Source: Paenibacillus sp. FSL R10-2734 (GTDB taxonomy: Bacteria > Bacillota > Bacilli > Paenibacillales > Paenibacillaceae). From it: a stretch of DNA of 64,000 bases. Positions 8,269 through 17,186 of the stretch are shown one piece after another; position 1 is the stretch's first letter; every line of letters begins with the position of its first letter. The stretch spans positions 3,224,001 to 3,288,000 of the forward strand of contig NZ_CP150170.1 of assembly GCF_037963865.1 (NCBI RefSeq), in the 5' to 3' direction. The notes under the pieces are model-generated. The model did no database searches. It saw only the letters and a list, made by a program, of their open reading frames with translations, and was not told the DNA's origin. A program made the translations under genes and the position numbers.

Positions 8269-9108
8269 ATGAATCCGTTCAAAGGTAGAATCGCTGCACA
8301 CACCATCACTTGGGGACAAAATCATATTAAGGCATTGGAGGAAGTTTCCAAGCTAGGTTATACAGGGATTGAGCCGTGGGCGTCTTTTGCGCTTCAATAT
8401 GAAGACAATCCAGAACAATTACAAGAAATCTTGGCTGGGTATGGTCTAGAGATGACAGCATTGTATGGAGGGACTCCTGGAGGACAGCATCAAAGATTCG
8501 GCAATCTCGCGGACCGTTCGAGTACCATTGACTACAATGTGCGGATAGCTAAAATCATAGCGAAATGTGGAGCAGATATTCTTGTGTTAGGTCCAGGTGG
8601 CACACGAGATCAACCAACAACGTTGGAAGAATTGAAGGTAGCCGCAGCTACAATAAATGAATTGGCTAATAGAACCTATGCGTTAGGGGTGAAGGCTTGT
8701 GTTCATCCGCATTTATGGACGGAATGGCAAGACGAGAAAGAAATCGAGATTTTGATGAGTCTGACAGATCCGAAGGTTGTATGTCTTGCACCGGATTCAG
8801 CACATTTGCTAGGAGCGGGCATGGACCCAGCATCCATCATCCGAACGTATCAGGACAGAGTGGCCTATGTTCATTTGAAGGATCTGACAGATAAGTCTGC
8901 AGCTACGCCTGATTCACAGCTTCCTTATTTTTGCGAGTTAGGCAAAGGATCTGTTGATCTACATCGAACCATTGAAGCGCTGAATGAGATTAATTATTCC
9001 GGTTGGGTGACACTCGAAGTGGATGAATCGCCCAATAGCCCTTATAATACCATGGAAATCTGCCGAGATTTTGTAGAAGAACAATTAAAGATTCCGGTTA
9101 GGATATAA
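8269..9108 (+). CDS. Sugar phosphate isomerase/epimerase family TIM-barrel protein (second copy, IolE-like)
   Basis: The 279-residue xylose-isomerase-like barrel is clearly divergent from the preceding gene's product. The metal-site signatures are CVHPHLWTEW, APDSAHLLGAG, YVHLKDL and a C-terminal TLEVDES, an arrangement close to inosose dehydratase (IolE) and related enzymes. A GAAGGAGAATG site precedes the ATG. It lies 35 bp downstream of the first copy in the same operon. A role in inositol-like or keto-sugar breakdown is inferred. No sugar kinase, aldolase or transporter is encoded in this cluster. Confidence 0.85.
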   Translation: MNPFKGRIAAHTITWGQNHIKALEEVSKLGYTGIEPWASFALQYEDNPEQLQEILAGYGLEMTALYGGTPGGQHQRFGNLADRSSTIDYNVRIAKIIAKCGADILVLGPGGTRDQPTTLEELKVAAATINELANRTYALGVKACVHPHLWTEWQDEKEIEILMSLTDPKVVCLAPDSAHLLGAGMDPASIIRTYQDRVAYVHLKDLTDKSAATPDSQLPYFCELGKGSVDLHRTIEALNEINYSGWVTLEVDESPNSPYNTMEICRDFVEEQLKIPVRI

Positions 9109-9149
9109 AATAGGATCATTTAAATGTCAGATGAAGGAGGAGATTCGAG

Positions 9150-10034
9150 GTGAATCAGTCATGGATGAACAGTATTTCTCCCTATGTTCGATCAGCAAGA
9201 ATCATGGAATCCTCCTCACTAGCAGGTGAATGGTTGGATTACGATCACGTCTACACCTATATAGATCAAGGAGAAGCGGAGTTTTTCTTGAATGGTGTGA
9301 AATTCCTGGCTCGAGAAGGGGATATGCTGCTCATGCATCCATGCATGCCCCATATTATTCGATCCACCTCGAACTTACCCTTAGTGCAATATATCTTTCA
9401 TTTTGACCTATATTATGACGAGGATAGAATCTCTTCTAATCAAACGGATGGACCTTGGCTCGGGAGACAGGATATCGTGCCTAGAGAGCTGCAGCTTGCC
9501 GATATTTATCCGCTATCTCACTTGCAGCTCCCGGACAGAATCGAATTGAAGAGAAGATTCATGCAAATGCAAAAAGAATTGCTATATCCAACGTTTGGCG
9601 GGATATTAATCAATAAGTCTATATGCTTGGAAATGTTGTTTTTATTCTTTAGGAATCAGAACCCGTCCAAAGGTACGGAAGGGAAGAGTACAAAAGGATG
9701 GCCTTTAATTGAAGGTGCCATTCATTATATACATCAAAGCTACCAAGATCCGGAGTTAAGCAATAAATCCATCAGTAGGCATGTGGGTGTGACTTCCAAT
9801 CATCTGTCGTATGTATTCAAGACGCAGCTGGGGGTCACCATTCATAATTACTTAAAGCATGTTCGTATCGAGCAGGCCAAATTGAGAATTGTTCAGGGAA
9901 GTCAGAATTTGACGGAGATCGCTGAAGATGTGGGATTCTCTAGTATTCATTTGTTCAGCCGAACGTTCAAAGCAAATGTTGGTGTAATGCCTAGTAAGTT
10001 TGCCGCGATGGATTCTGCGTTAATTAACAAGTAA
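9150..10034 (+). CDS. AraC family transcriptional regulator
   Basis: The 294-residue protein has an N-terminal cupin-like sensor (about 10-95, with GEAEFFLNGVKF and LMHPCMPHI) and a C-terminal double HTH (about 195-288). The second HTH carries the signature LTEIAEDVGFSSIHLFSRTF. It starts at GTG behind AAGGAGGAG. As the last gene of the dehydrogenase/TIM-barrel operon, it is a likely second regulator alongside the divergent LysR, probably sensing the sugar substrate. A strong terminator follows. Confidence 0.88.
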   Translation: MNQSWMNSISPYVRSARIMESSSLAGEWLDYDHVYTYIDQGEAEFFLNGVKFLAREGDMLLMHPCMPHIIRSTSNLPLVQYIFHFDLYYDEDRISSNQTDGPWLGRQDIVPRELQLADIYPLSHLQLPDRIELKRRFMQMQKELLYPTFGGILINKSICLEMLFLFFRNQNPSKGTEGKSTKGWPLIEGAIHYIHQSYQDPELSNKSISRHVGVTSNHLSYVFKTQLGVTIHNYLKHVRIEQAKLRIVQGSQNLTEIAEDVGFSSIHLFSRTFKANVGVMPSKFAAMDSALINK

Positions 10035-10044
10035 CGATAAAGGA

Positions 10045-10081
10045 ATCAACCATTTGCTCTTTGGGATGGTTGATTTTTTTT
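10045..10081 (+). terminator. Rho-independent terminator ending the dehydrogenase/TIM-barrel/AraC operon
   Basis: ATCAACCA pairs with TGGTTGAT and is followed by an eight-T run. Confidence 0.85.
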
Positions 10082-10194
10082 GAATTGAAATAATCTAACC
10101 GCTCGTAGCAAACTTTTTCTCCATGTGATAGTATTTCACTAAAATACGGAGATGACTATTTAGCGGATCTAATGCTAGTGAGAGGGGAAGAGTC

Positions 10195-11694
10195 GTGTCG
10201 ATTCGGATAAAATTGCTGTTATCTTATACGGGAATGCTAGTCGTTAGTTTACTTATGATCGTAATGACGGCAGCTTTATTTACAATTGCTTCTACAGGAG
10301 ATGTTCACAGCCTTCGGGATTTTTATAAAGTGCACTATCAATTAAATCCGTTGTCGGAGCAAGAGGAATCTATTTTTTTAGAATTAAAGTATTTAGCCAA
10401 GCATGACCCGGATGAATTACAGAACAAGGATTTGTTACTGGAATATGATTTTAAGCTAAAGACAGAGAAAGCGGGACTATTTGTAAGGCGAGTGAATGAC
10501 CCTGTGTTTGAATCACGCACCTTCAATCAACCTGAATTAAAGGATGCTTTGCCTCCTTACGATCTCAATAACTATCAGATTCGTAACACATTTAATATCA
10601 AAGAAAGATTTTATGGGTATGCCAAATTTGACTTTAAATATTCGGATGGTGCGAAAGGCAGTGTTTTCGTCATAAAAGAACATAGTCCATTTGCGGAACT
10701 CACACGGAGGCTGTTGCCAATCCTTTCGTTGATATTGGTTGGCGTTCTTGTGGTTGCGAATGTGTTATTATATCGCTGGATTACACGAAGTGTTATTAAG
10801 CCACTGAACAAGTTAAGGGATTCCGCAGAACGAATTCAAGAGGGTGACCTTCAATTTGAGCTTAACCTGCAATCCAGAGATGAGATCGGGCAATTAAATA
10901 AAGCGTTCGAGACGATGAGACAGAGGCTGCAAGAGTCAGTGAATCTACGTCTGCAATATGAGGAGAATCGGAAGGAGTTAATCTCAAATATTTCACATGA
11001 TTTACGTACTCCGATTACGAATATTAAAGGGTTTATTGAAGGCATACGAGATGGCGTCGCCAATACACCAGAGAAGATGGACATGTACGTCGACATTATT
11101 TATAACACAACTATTGGGATGGATAAATTGGTTGATGAATTGTTCCTATATTCTAAGCTGGATTTGAATCAGGTCCCGTTTGCGTTTGAAGCTGTTGATA
11201 TTATTGCATTCCTTGACGATTGTATCGAAGAGATGCGCTTCAATAACGAAAATAATGGGGTGTCTTTTCAGCTGGACGAGCACAACTCAGAGCGTATTGA
11301 GGTGCTTGCAGATTTGGATAAATTAAAACGCGTATTACTGAACGTAATTGGAAATGCGCTAAAGTATATGGACAAGCCACATCCTTTAATCCGTTTTTCA
11401 CTTCAATATGATAGTAAATGGGTGACTGTAGAAGTGAAGGATAATGGAATGGGGATTGCTGCTGAAGCTCTTCCACATATCTTTGAACGGTTTTATCGTG
11501 CGGAACCTTCTCGAAACTCATCGACAGGCGGCAGCGGACTCGGACTTGCGATCGCTCGACAGATTATTGAAGGGCATGGTGGGTCGATATGGATGGAAAG
11601 CGAACAAGGTGTAGGTTCAAGCCTGTTCTTTACGTTAAAGCGAACGACCGATGAAGGAGGATTTCATTCGCATGACACGGATTCTGATTATTGA
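10195..11694 (+). CDS. Sensor histidine kinase (HAMP-HisKA-HATPase)
   Basis: The 499-residue membrane kinase has a first transmembrane helix near residues 8-30 and a second near 176-197. Between them lies an extracytoplasmic sensor of about 145 residues with no recognised motif. HAMP (about 198-250), HisKA with SNISHDLRTPITNIKGF, and a HATPase with NVIGNALKY, DNGMGI and GSGLGLAI follow. It starts at GTG behind GAGGGGAAG. The kinase precedes its response regulator and overlaps it by 23 bp, so the two are translationally coupled. The S-layer-type gene just downstream is a possible target. Confidence 0.88.
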   Translation: MSIRIKLLLSYTGMLVVSLLMIVMTAALFTIASTGDVHSLRDFYKVHYQLNPLSEQEESIFLELKYLAKHDPDELQNKDLLLEYDFKLKTEKAGLFVRRVNDPVFESRTFNQPELKDALPPYDLNNYQIRNTFNIKERFYGYAKFDFKYSDGAKGSVFVIKEHSPFAELTRRLLPILSLILVGVLVVANVLLYRWITRSVIKPLNKLRDSAERIQEGDLQFELNLQSRDEIGQLNKAFETMRQRLQESVNLRLQYEENRKELISNISHDLRTPITNIKGFIEGIRDGVANTPEKMDMYVDIIYNTTIGMDKLVDELFLYSKLDLNQVPFAFEAVDIIAFLDDCIEEMRFNNENNGVSFQLDEHNSERIEVLADLDKLKRVLLNVIGNALKYMDKPHPLIRFSLQYDSKWVTVEVKDNGMGIAAEALPHIFERFYRAEPSRNSSTGGSGLGLAIARQIIEGHGGSIWMESEQGVGSSLFFTLKRTTDEGGFHSHDTDSDY

Positions 11695-12364
11695 AGATGA
11701 GACAACGATTGCGCAATTGCAAAGGGATTATTTTGAGCTGAACGGTTTTGCCGTTGATATATGTCATACAGGTTCTGAAGGGCTTGGGCGTGCTCTTGAA
11801 GGGGATTACAATCTTGTTATCGTAGATTTGCAGCTACCTGGCATCGATGGTTTTGAATTGTGCCGCCGTATTAGGGAGGCGAAGGAAGTGCCGATCTTTA
11901 TTGTATCTGCGAAGAAAGAGGAGATCGATAAGCTTCGGGCATTTAATCTCGGAGCGGATGATTATATTACGAAGCCATTTAGTCCGAGTGAATTAGTGGC
12001 AAGAGCAAAGACACACCTAACAAGATATGAACGCATGCGCAGTAAGCTAGAACCTATGGAAAAGCATGAGATCCAAATCCGTGGAGTTCATATCGATAAA
12101 AATTCTCGCAGGGTGTTTGTGCGTAATCAAGAGGTTTTGTTTACAGCGCGTGAGTTCGATGTACTGGTCTTTTTAGCGAGTCATCCGAATCGGGTGTTTA
12201 GCAAAGATGATCTATTCGAACGGATCTGGGGGATGGATTCCAGTGGGGATATCGCAACGGTCACGGTTCATATTCGCAAAATACGAGAAAAGCTGGAAGC
12301 GGACCCCTCGAATCCGCAGTATATTGAAACGGTATGGGGTGCAGGGTACCGGTTTACGGTGTAA
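11672..12364 (+). CDS. OmpR/PhoB family response regulator
   Basis: The 230-residue protein has a receiver domain (acidic pocket E9-D10-E11, phosphoacceptor D52 in VIVDLQLPG, and K in DDYITKPF) and a C-terminal winged helix (about 130-228, ending YIETVWGAGYRF). The start was set to the ATG before TRILIIEDE, preceded by GAAGGAGG inside the kinase gene. It is the partner of the upstream kinase. The kinase-first order is the reverse of the more usual regulator-first arrangement. Confidence 0.9.
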   Translation: MTRILIIEDETTIAQLQRDYFELNGFAVDICHTGSEGLGRALEGDYNLVIVDLQLPGIDGFELCRRIREAKEVPIFIVSAKKEEIDKLRAFNLGADDYITKPFSPSELVARAKTHLTRYERMRSKLEPMEKHEIQIRGVHIDKNSRRVFVRNQEVLFTAREFDVLVFLASHPNRVFSKDDLFERIWGMDSSGDIATVTVHIRKIREKLEADPSNPQYIETVWGAGYRFTV

Positions 12365-12512
12365 TGGTGTTTTCTTGACGATTTTTGATAATTTTAAGCT
12401 CTAGTTAATACTTTATTAATAAATCGTTTCTTGGGAGTTTATTTCTTTCCATTATCATTTAGTTATAGACAGGAGCATCAAATAACTTAATGATTCTTGA
12501 GGGGGAAATACA

Positions 12513-14000
12513 ATGAAAATCATTTCTAAAAAAGCAGCAGCATTGATAGTCGCAGCAACACTAGGCGCAGCCTCTTTACCCTTTGCGGTGTTAAATGTAC
12601 AAGCAGCACCTGCAGTATCATCTAACTTATCAGATCAAGAAGTTCAAGCAGCAGTTGAAGTACTTACAGGACTCGGTGTGTTACAGGGTTATGCAGATCG
12701 TTCGATGGGTGTACACAATCCAATCAATCGTGCAGAATTAGCGAAAATGGTAGCGTTGACCTTTAAATTACAAGGTGCCGAGGAGAACGCTACTCCATTC
12801 ACCGATGTGAATTCGAACGTATGGTATTACAAATATGCGTCAGTACTTGTTGGTTTAGGAATTATGGAAACGGAAGAAGGCAAATTCAACCCTAACGAAA
12901 CGGTAACGGATGCGGAACTTGTTCAAGTAGTATCAAAGGCGTTGAAGCGTGATGTCTTATCGGTGAACTACTGGGCTAATAAATTGAATTCCACTCCTGA
13001 ACCCGCAACACGAGGTGATGCAGCGGCTTTACTAAATACAGCGCGTAAAGCAATTCCTTCCGATAAAGCTCAAATTACAAGTGTAAAATCGATCAATGAA
13101 ATTACCTTAATCGTAACCTTGGATGCTCCTTTGACAGCTGAGAATGAAGTGTTTGCTAAGGCGAAAGAAGATTTTGTTTTCAATGACGGTCTAACCTTGA
13201 CGAATATGCCGCGGTTGAAAACCGGCTCCATCGCAACGTACATCGTTCCTACATCGGTGCAAAAAGCTGGAACAACCTATAACTTAACGTACAATGGTAA
13301 GAAAGCAGGATCATTTGTAGGAAACGCAGCTAAGGTGGATATGACAACAACTAATCAGGTAACCAACGACACCTTTGAGATTGAAGCACTGAAAACAAAT
13401 GGCGTCATTGACTATGGGTATGTCATCTCTGCATACAGTGGTGGTCGTGGTGCGAACGCATTTGTATTGGATGAGAATAACAAAGCGAATGGCATAACGT
13501 ATCAAATCATTCCTTCCATGCAGGGCAGACAAGTAACCATAACACCAGAAGGTGGGGAATCCATCGTTGCCAAGTATGTCCCATTCACCCAATCGACAGA
13601 CGGTAGGATTGAGCCGAAATTCCGGCTCCCTGAAGGACAGGTATTGAAACCGGGCGTGAAATATACTGTAACGTCCGACTGGGCTAATATAGCAAATCCA
13701 TCATTCGAAGCAAAAGAAATCGCGTCATTGCAAATCTCAGGTGCAGAAGCTGTCAGTGAAACATCAATTAATGTAACCTTGGCGCAAGACCCTGGCGATG
13801 AATTATTTTCGGGTCGTAGTGTACAGCTAACAGCTCCAAACGGAGACAAATTGGTTGCAACGTATAAATTCTCCAGTCGTAAAGGTGCCGTAGGTGTATT
13901 CGATATTACGAATAACGGTAAATTGGCCGCAGAGACAACATATACTGTAACACCACTAGGCGCATGGGCTACTTCCCAAGCAGCATTCACTTCGAAATAA
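12513..14000 (+). CDS. S-layer homology domain surface protein
   Basis: The 495-residue secreted protein has a Sec signal peptide (MKIISKK, a hydrophobic core, cleavage after VQA at about residue 31). Two SLH motifs follow (about 40-85 and 93-140, the latter with FTDVNSNVWYYKYASVLVGL), which anchor proteins to pyruvylated wall polymer. The remaining 330 residues are beta-rich, with repeated Ile/Val-Thr-Val strands like the SbsA/SbsC-type Ig-like modules of S-layer proteins. Only two SLH repeats are visible where three are usual. GAGGGGGAAA precedes the ATG. It may be controlled by the kinase/regulator pair just upstream. Confidence 0.82.
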   Translation: MKIISKKAAALIVAATLGAASLPFAVLNVQAAPAVSSNLSDQEVQAAVEVLTGLGVLQGYADRSMGVHNPINRAELAKMVALTFKLQGAEENATPFTDVNSNVWYYKYASVLVGLGIMETEEGKFNPNETVTDAELVQVVSKALKRDVLSVNYWANKLNSTPEPATRGDAAALLNTARKAIPSDKAQITSVKSINEITLIVTLDAPLTAENEVFAKAKEDFVFNDGLTLTNMPRLKTGSIATYIVPTSVQKAGTTYNLTYNGKKAGSFVGNAAKVDMTTTNQVTNDTFEIEALKTNGVIDYGYVISAYSGGRGANAFVLDENNKANGITYQIIPSMQGRQVTITPEGGESIVAKYVPFTQSTDGRIEPKFRLPEGQVLKPGVKYTVTSDWANIANPSFEAKEIASLQISGAEAVSETSINVTLAQDPGDELFSGRSVQLTAPNGDKLVATYKFSSRKGAVGVFDITNNGKLAAETTYTVTPLGAWATSQAAFTSK

Positions 14001-14021
14001 GGCAAATCTACATGAAAGGGG

Positions 14022-14690
14022 TTGGTTGCCATACGCTTTCTCGTGTTAACACTAATCCTCTTTATTTCAGGATGTCAATCAACTCAGGAGGTGAACAATG
14101 AAATGGAAAAGTTAAACCAAGCACTGTTAGCTGCTGCCCAGCAAGGAGATAAGGATCTTATAATAAAACTATTGGAAGACGGTGCAGATATTGACGCTAC
14201 AGACAGTGAGGGTAGAACGTCTGCTATGATCGCTGTACACAGTAATCAACTCGATATATTTAAGCTTTTGCTTGAAAAAGGTGCCAATATCAATATTCGC
14301 GACAACCGTTCAGATAATCCTCTGCTCTATGCTGGAGCTGAAGGTATGCTTGATTTTGTGAAGGCTTCTGTTGCCGCAGGAGCGGATACAGCTATTCTGA
14401 ACAGGTTTGGTGGAACTGCACTTATTCCTGCTGCCGACCGCGGTCATGTGGACATTGTGGAAGAGCTTCTTACAACCTCTGACGTCAATATTGATCATAT
14501 CAATAATCTTGGTTGGACTGCATTACTTGAAGCTATCATATTGGGCGATGGAGGAAAGGAGCACCAAGCTATTGTTCAACTGTTAATTCATCATGGTGCT
14601 GATATTCATATTGCAGATGCTAAAGGAATTAGTCCTTTACAGCATGCGCAAAATAGGGGCTATCAAGAAATGGTAGAAATGTTAAGCTAA
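14022..14690 (+). CDS. Ankyrin-repeat lipoprotein with two possible starts
   Basis: The 222-residue frame opens with a lipoprotein signal (FLVLTLILFISGCQS, lipobox ISGC). It then carries about five ankyrin repeats with the NIRDNRSDNPLLYAGAEG, GGTALIPAADRGHVDIVEELL and GADIHIADAKGISPLQHAQN patterns. Ankyrin repeats mediate protein binding. The TTG start sits almost on top of an AAAGGGG site. A second, better site (AGGAGGTG) with ATG at 14103 would give a 195-residue cytoplasmic form without the lipobox. It lies 21 bp after the SLH gene, so the two are probably co-transcribed. Confidence 0.8.
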   Translation: MVAIRFLVLTLILFISGCQSTQEVNNEMEKLNQALLAAAQQGDKDLIIKLLEDGADIDATDSEGRTSAMIAVHSNQLDIFKLLLEKGANINIRDNRSDNPLLYAGAEGMLDFVKASVAAGADTAILNRFGGTALIPAADRGHVDIVEELLTTSDVNIDHINNLGWTALLEAIILGDGGKEHQAIVQLLIHHGADIHIADAKGISPLQHAQNRGYQEMVEMLS

Positions 14691-14703
14691 AATATGAACT
14701 TTT

Positions 14704-14742
14704 AAAAAGGAAATTCCATATTGAGAGGAGTTTCTTTTTTTT
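14704..14742 (+). terminator. Rho-independent terminator
   Basis: AAAAGGAAATTCC pairs imperfectly with GGAGTTTCTTTT and is followed by T residues. Confidence 0.7.
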
Positions 14743-14825
14743 CTCCTCACATACATCTTTGTGATAAAATGAACGTACTTTCACTTTAGTGGAATCACAA
14801 CAATGAATCAGATTGGAATTATATC

Positions 14826-16448
14826 ATGAGACGAATAATTAAGCTTAAACTAGCACAAAGAATTTCATTATTAGTAATTATGATTGTTCTTATATCCATA
14901 ATTTTAAGTATTACTGCGGTGGGCTATTGGAGTATTTATCATATGTCGAACAACATTAAGAAGAATGTTCTGAATATTGTAAATATTAGCAAATTATCGC
15001 CTATTCTGATTGAAGGATTGGAGAATCCTTCGGACAATGGTTATAAAATTCAGGATTTCATTGAAAAAACACAAGCAGCTAGTACCGACATTGATATTAT
15101 GGTTGTTGCTGATACAGAAGGAATTCGTTATGGACATACTAAGGAAGATAGATTAGGTGATTTCTTCTCCGCAGAAGATCATGAAAATGCATTAAAATAT
15201 GGTCAAACTTACGTGTCTACAGGACCAGGAACTTTGGGGGACTCCATGAGGGCTTTTGCGCCCATCAAGACCAAAGAGGGGGATATTCTAGGATTTGTTA
15301 TGGCAGGTTCCCTATTAACTTCTGTGGCAAAGGCAAAGCAACAAATCATTCTAATCATGTTGTTATTCATTGCCCTTAGTGTAACCCTGGGCCTTATTGG
15401 TGCTTTTTATGTTTCACGAACGATTAAGCGTTCTCTACTTAATTTTGAGCCGGAAGATATTGCTAGATTATATTCAGAGAATAAAGGGATATTAGCCACG
15501 ATTCGGGAGGGGATCATTGCCATAGATCTAGAGGGTAGAATCACATTAATAAACAAGCAGGCTCTGGAGTTAATTAGATGTGGGAACGAGGATGTTCTCG
15601 GAGAGTATATCACAAAAGTATTTCCACAAAGTAAACTACCTGATGTGATCGATACTAAAGAATCGATCTTCGATTACCAACATGCGTTAAAAGACATTAT
15701 CGTAAACTCAAATAATATCCCCATCATCAATGACGATAAAATAATTGGTGGTGTATCCTCTTTCAGGGATCAAACCGAAATTATTAGGCTATCTGAACAA
15801 GTAACAGGTGTACATAAAATAGTCGATTCTCTGCGAGCTACCACCCATGAATTTAAGAATAAGCTTCATGTGATTCTTGGATACATTGAATGTGATAAGC
15901 TTGAAGCGGCTGTTAACTATATCTCAACAGTTAGTGATGATATACAGAATAATGTCAGTCATATTTTGAAACTAGTTAAAGAGCCTACGATTGCTTCCTT
16001 ATTGATTGGCAAAATTAGTCGTGGTCATGAGCTGAAGGTTGATGTTCGATTACATGAGGATAGTTATTTTGACAATCAGTTTCTCATGGATATTAATAGT
16101 CTGGTTGTTATTATAGGCAACTTGATTGATAATGCTTTGGAACATTTAAATGTAGTGGATAAAAAAGAGAAAATCATTGATATTCTTTTATTAGAAGAGG
16201 AATCACTGATCCGGCTGGAGATTTCTGATAATGGTCTAGGAATTGTTGATATTTCATTGGCTTGTCAGAAAGGTTATACAACCAAAGATAGCGGCTTAGG
16301 CTATGGATTATATTTGGTGAAAGAGAATGTTGAGAAATATCAGGGACTGCTAGGTATAGAGAGCATACCTGGAAAGGGCACAACATTTACGATTATTTTT
16401 AACAAGGAGGGAACATCAATTGATTCGAGTACTTATCGTCGAAGATGA
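14826..16448 (+). CDS. DcuS/CitA-like sensor histidine kinase
   Basis: The 540-residue kinase has a transmembrane helix near 12-36, an extracytoplasmic sCache/PAS-like sensor (about 37-170, with DIDIMVVADTEGIRYGHT, typical of the CitA/DcuS fold), a second helix near 172-195, a cytoplasmic PAS domain (about 215-320) and an Spo0B-like dimerisation region with ATTHEFKNKLHVILGYIE. The HATPase has GNLIDNALEH and GLGYGLYLVKENVEK. This family senses citrate or C4-dicarboxylates. The start has no convincing ribosome binding site. The end overlaps its regulator gene, and the next gene encodes a fumarate-reductase-like enzyme, which fits dicarboxylate sensing. Confidence 0.85.
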   Translation: MRRIIKLKLAQRISLLVIMIVLISIILSITAVGYWSIYHMSNNIKKNVLNIVNISKLSPILIEGLENPSDNGYKIQDFIEKTQAASTDIDIMVVADTEGIRYGHTKEDRLGDFFSAEDHENALKYGQTYVSTGPGTLGDSMRAFAPIKTKEGDILGFVMAGSLLTSVAKAKQQIILIMLLFIALSVTLGLIGAFYVSRTIKRSLLNFEPEDIARLYSENKGILATIREGIIAIDLEGRITLINKQALELIRCGNEDVLGEYITKVFPQSKLPDVIDTKESIFDYQHALKDIIVNSNNIPIINDDKIIGGVSSFRDQTEIIRLSEQVTGVHKIVDSLRATTHEFKNKLHVILGYIECDKLEAAVNYISTVSDDIQNNVSHILKLVKEPTIASLLIGKISRGHELKVDVRLHEDSYFDNQFLMDINSLVVIIGNLIDNALEHLNVVDKKEKIIDILLLEEESLIRLEISDNGLGIVDISLACQKGYTTKDSGLGYGLYLVKENVEKYQGLLGIESIPGKGTTFTIIFNKEGTSIDSSTYRRR

Positions 16449-17085
16449 TCCGATGGTTGCAGAAATTAATACACAATATATTCAAAATGTTAAAGGTTTT
16501 GAGGTCGTTGGATGGTCTGAAGATGGGGAACAAGCCTTGGATTTAATGGGAAATATGTCAATTGATTTATTAATTCTCGATGTGTTCATGCCAAGGATGG
16601 ATGGACTTGAGTTACTCAAGCAATTGCGAAAGAGCTATAGTGAAGTTGATATTATATTCGTTACAGCTGCCAAGGAAAGAAATATTATTGATCAGGGCTT
16701 GAAGCTTGGAGCGGTTGATTATTTAATCAAACCGTTTAAGTTCGATAGAATCCGAATTTCATTAGAGAAATATCGGAAAAGATATGAATTATTCAATGAT
16801 CATGAAGAAATAAATCAAGCTAATCTGGATTGCCTCTTTGAATTGAAATCAGAAGCCGAAGTACCTAAAGGGATTCATTGCCATACTTTAGCTTTGATTA
16901 AAGAGTATATAACAAAAGCTGAGTATGAGATCGAAGTTCGAAAACTTGCAGAAGATCTGGCTATTTCCACTGTAACTATAAGACATTATCTTGATTATCT
17001 AACTGAAATTAATGTGTTGACCAAAGATTTGAAATATGGTTCTGTGGGCAGACCTATTTATATTTATCATCAGTGCGTGATCTAG
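16420..17085 (+). CDS. DcuR/CitB/MalR-like response regulator
   Basis: The 221-residue protein has a receiver domain with EDD at 8-10, phosphoacceptor D54 in LILDVFMPRMDG and K in DYLIKPF. A C-terminal HTH of the CitB/DcuR class follows (about 155-215, LAISTVTIRHYLDYLTEINV). It starts at TTG with AAGGAGGGA upstream, 29 bp inside the kinase gene. It pairs with that kinase and lies 101 bp upstream of the flavoprotein reductase, its most likely target. Confidence 0.87.
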   Translation: MIRVLIVEDDPMVAEINTQYIQNVKGFEVVGWSEDGEQALDLMGNMSIDLLILDVFMPRMDGLELLKQLRKSYSEVDIIFVTAAKERNIIDQGLKLGAVDYLIKPFKFDRIRISLEKYRKRYELFNDHEEINQANLDCLFELKSEAEVPKGIHCHTLALIKEYITKAEYEIEVRKLAEDLAISTVTIRHYLDYLTEINVLTKDLKYGSVGRPIYIYHQCVI

Positions 17086-17186
17086 AACTCACTTTTTTTA
17101 TTTGAAAAACTCTTTAGAAACTTTACTTATGTAGAATCCTTCCTGAGCTATGTTACGATCTTTGAAAAAAGGAGGCTTCTTTCAAA

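Noticed and set aside
13502..14032. 176-codon minus-strand frame opposite the S-layer-type gene
   Set aside because: It is a mirror of the coding frame on the other strand, with no ribosome binding site or domain.
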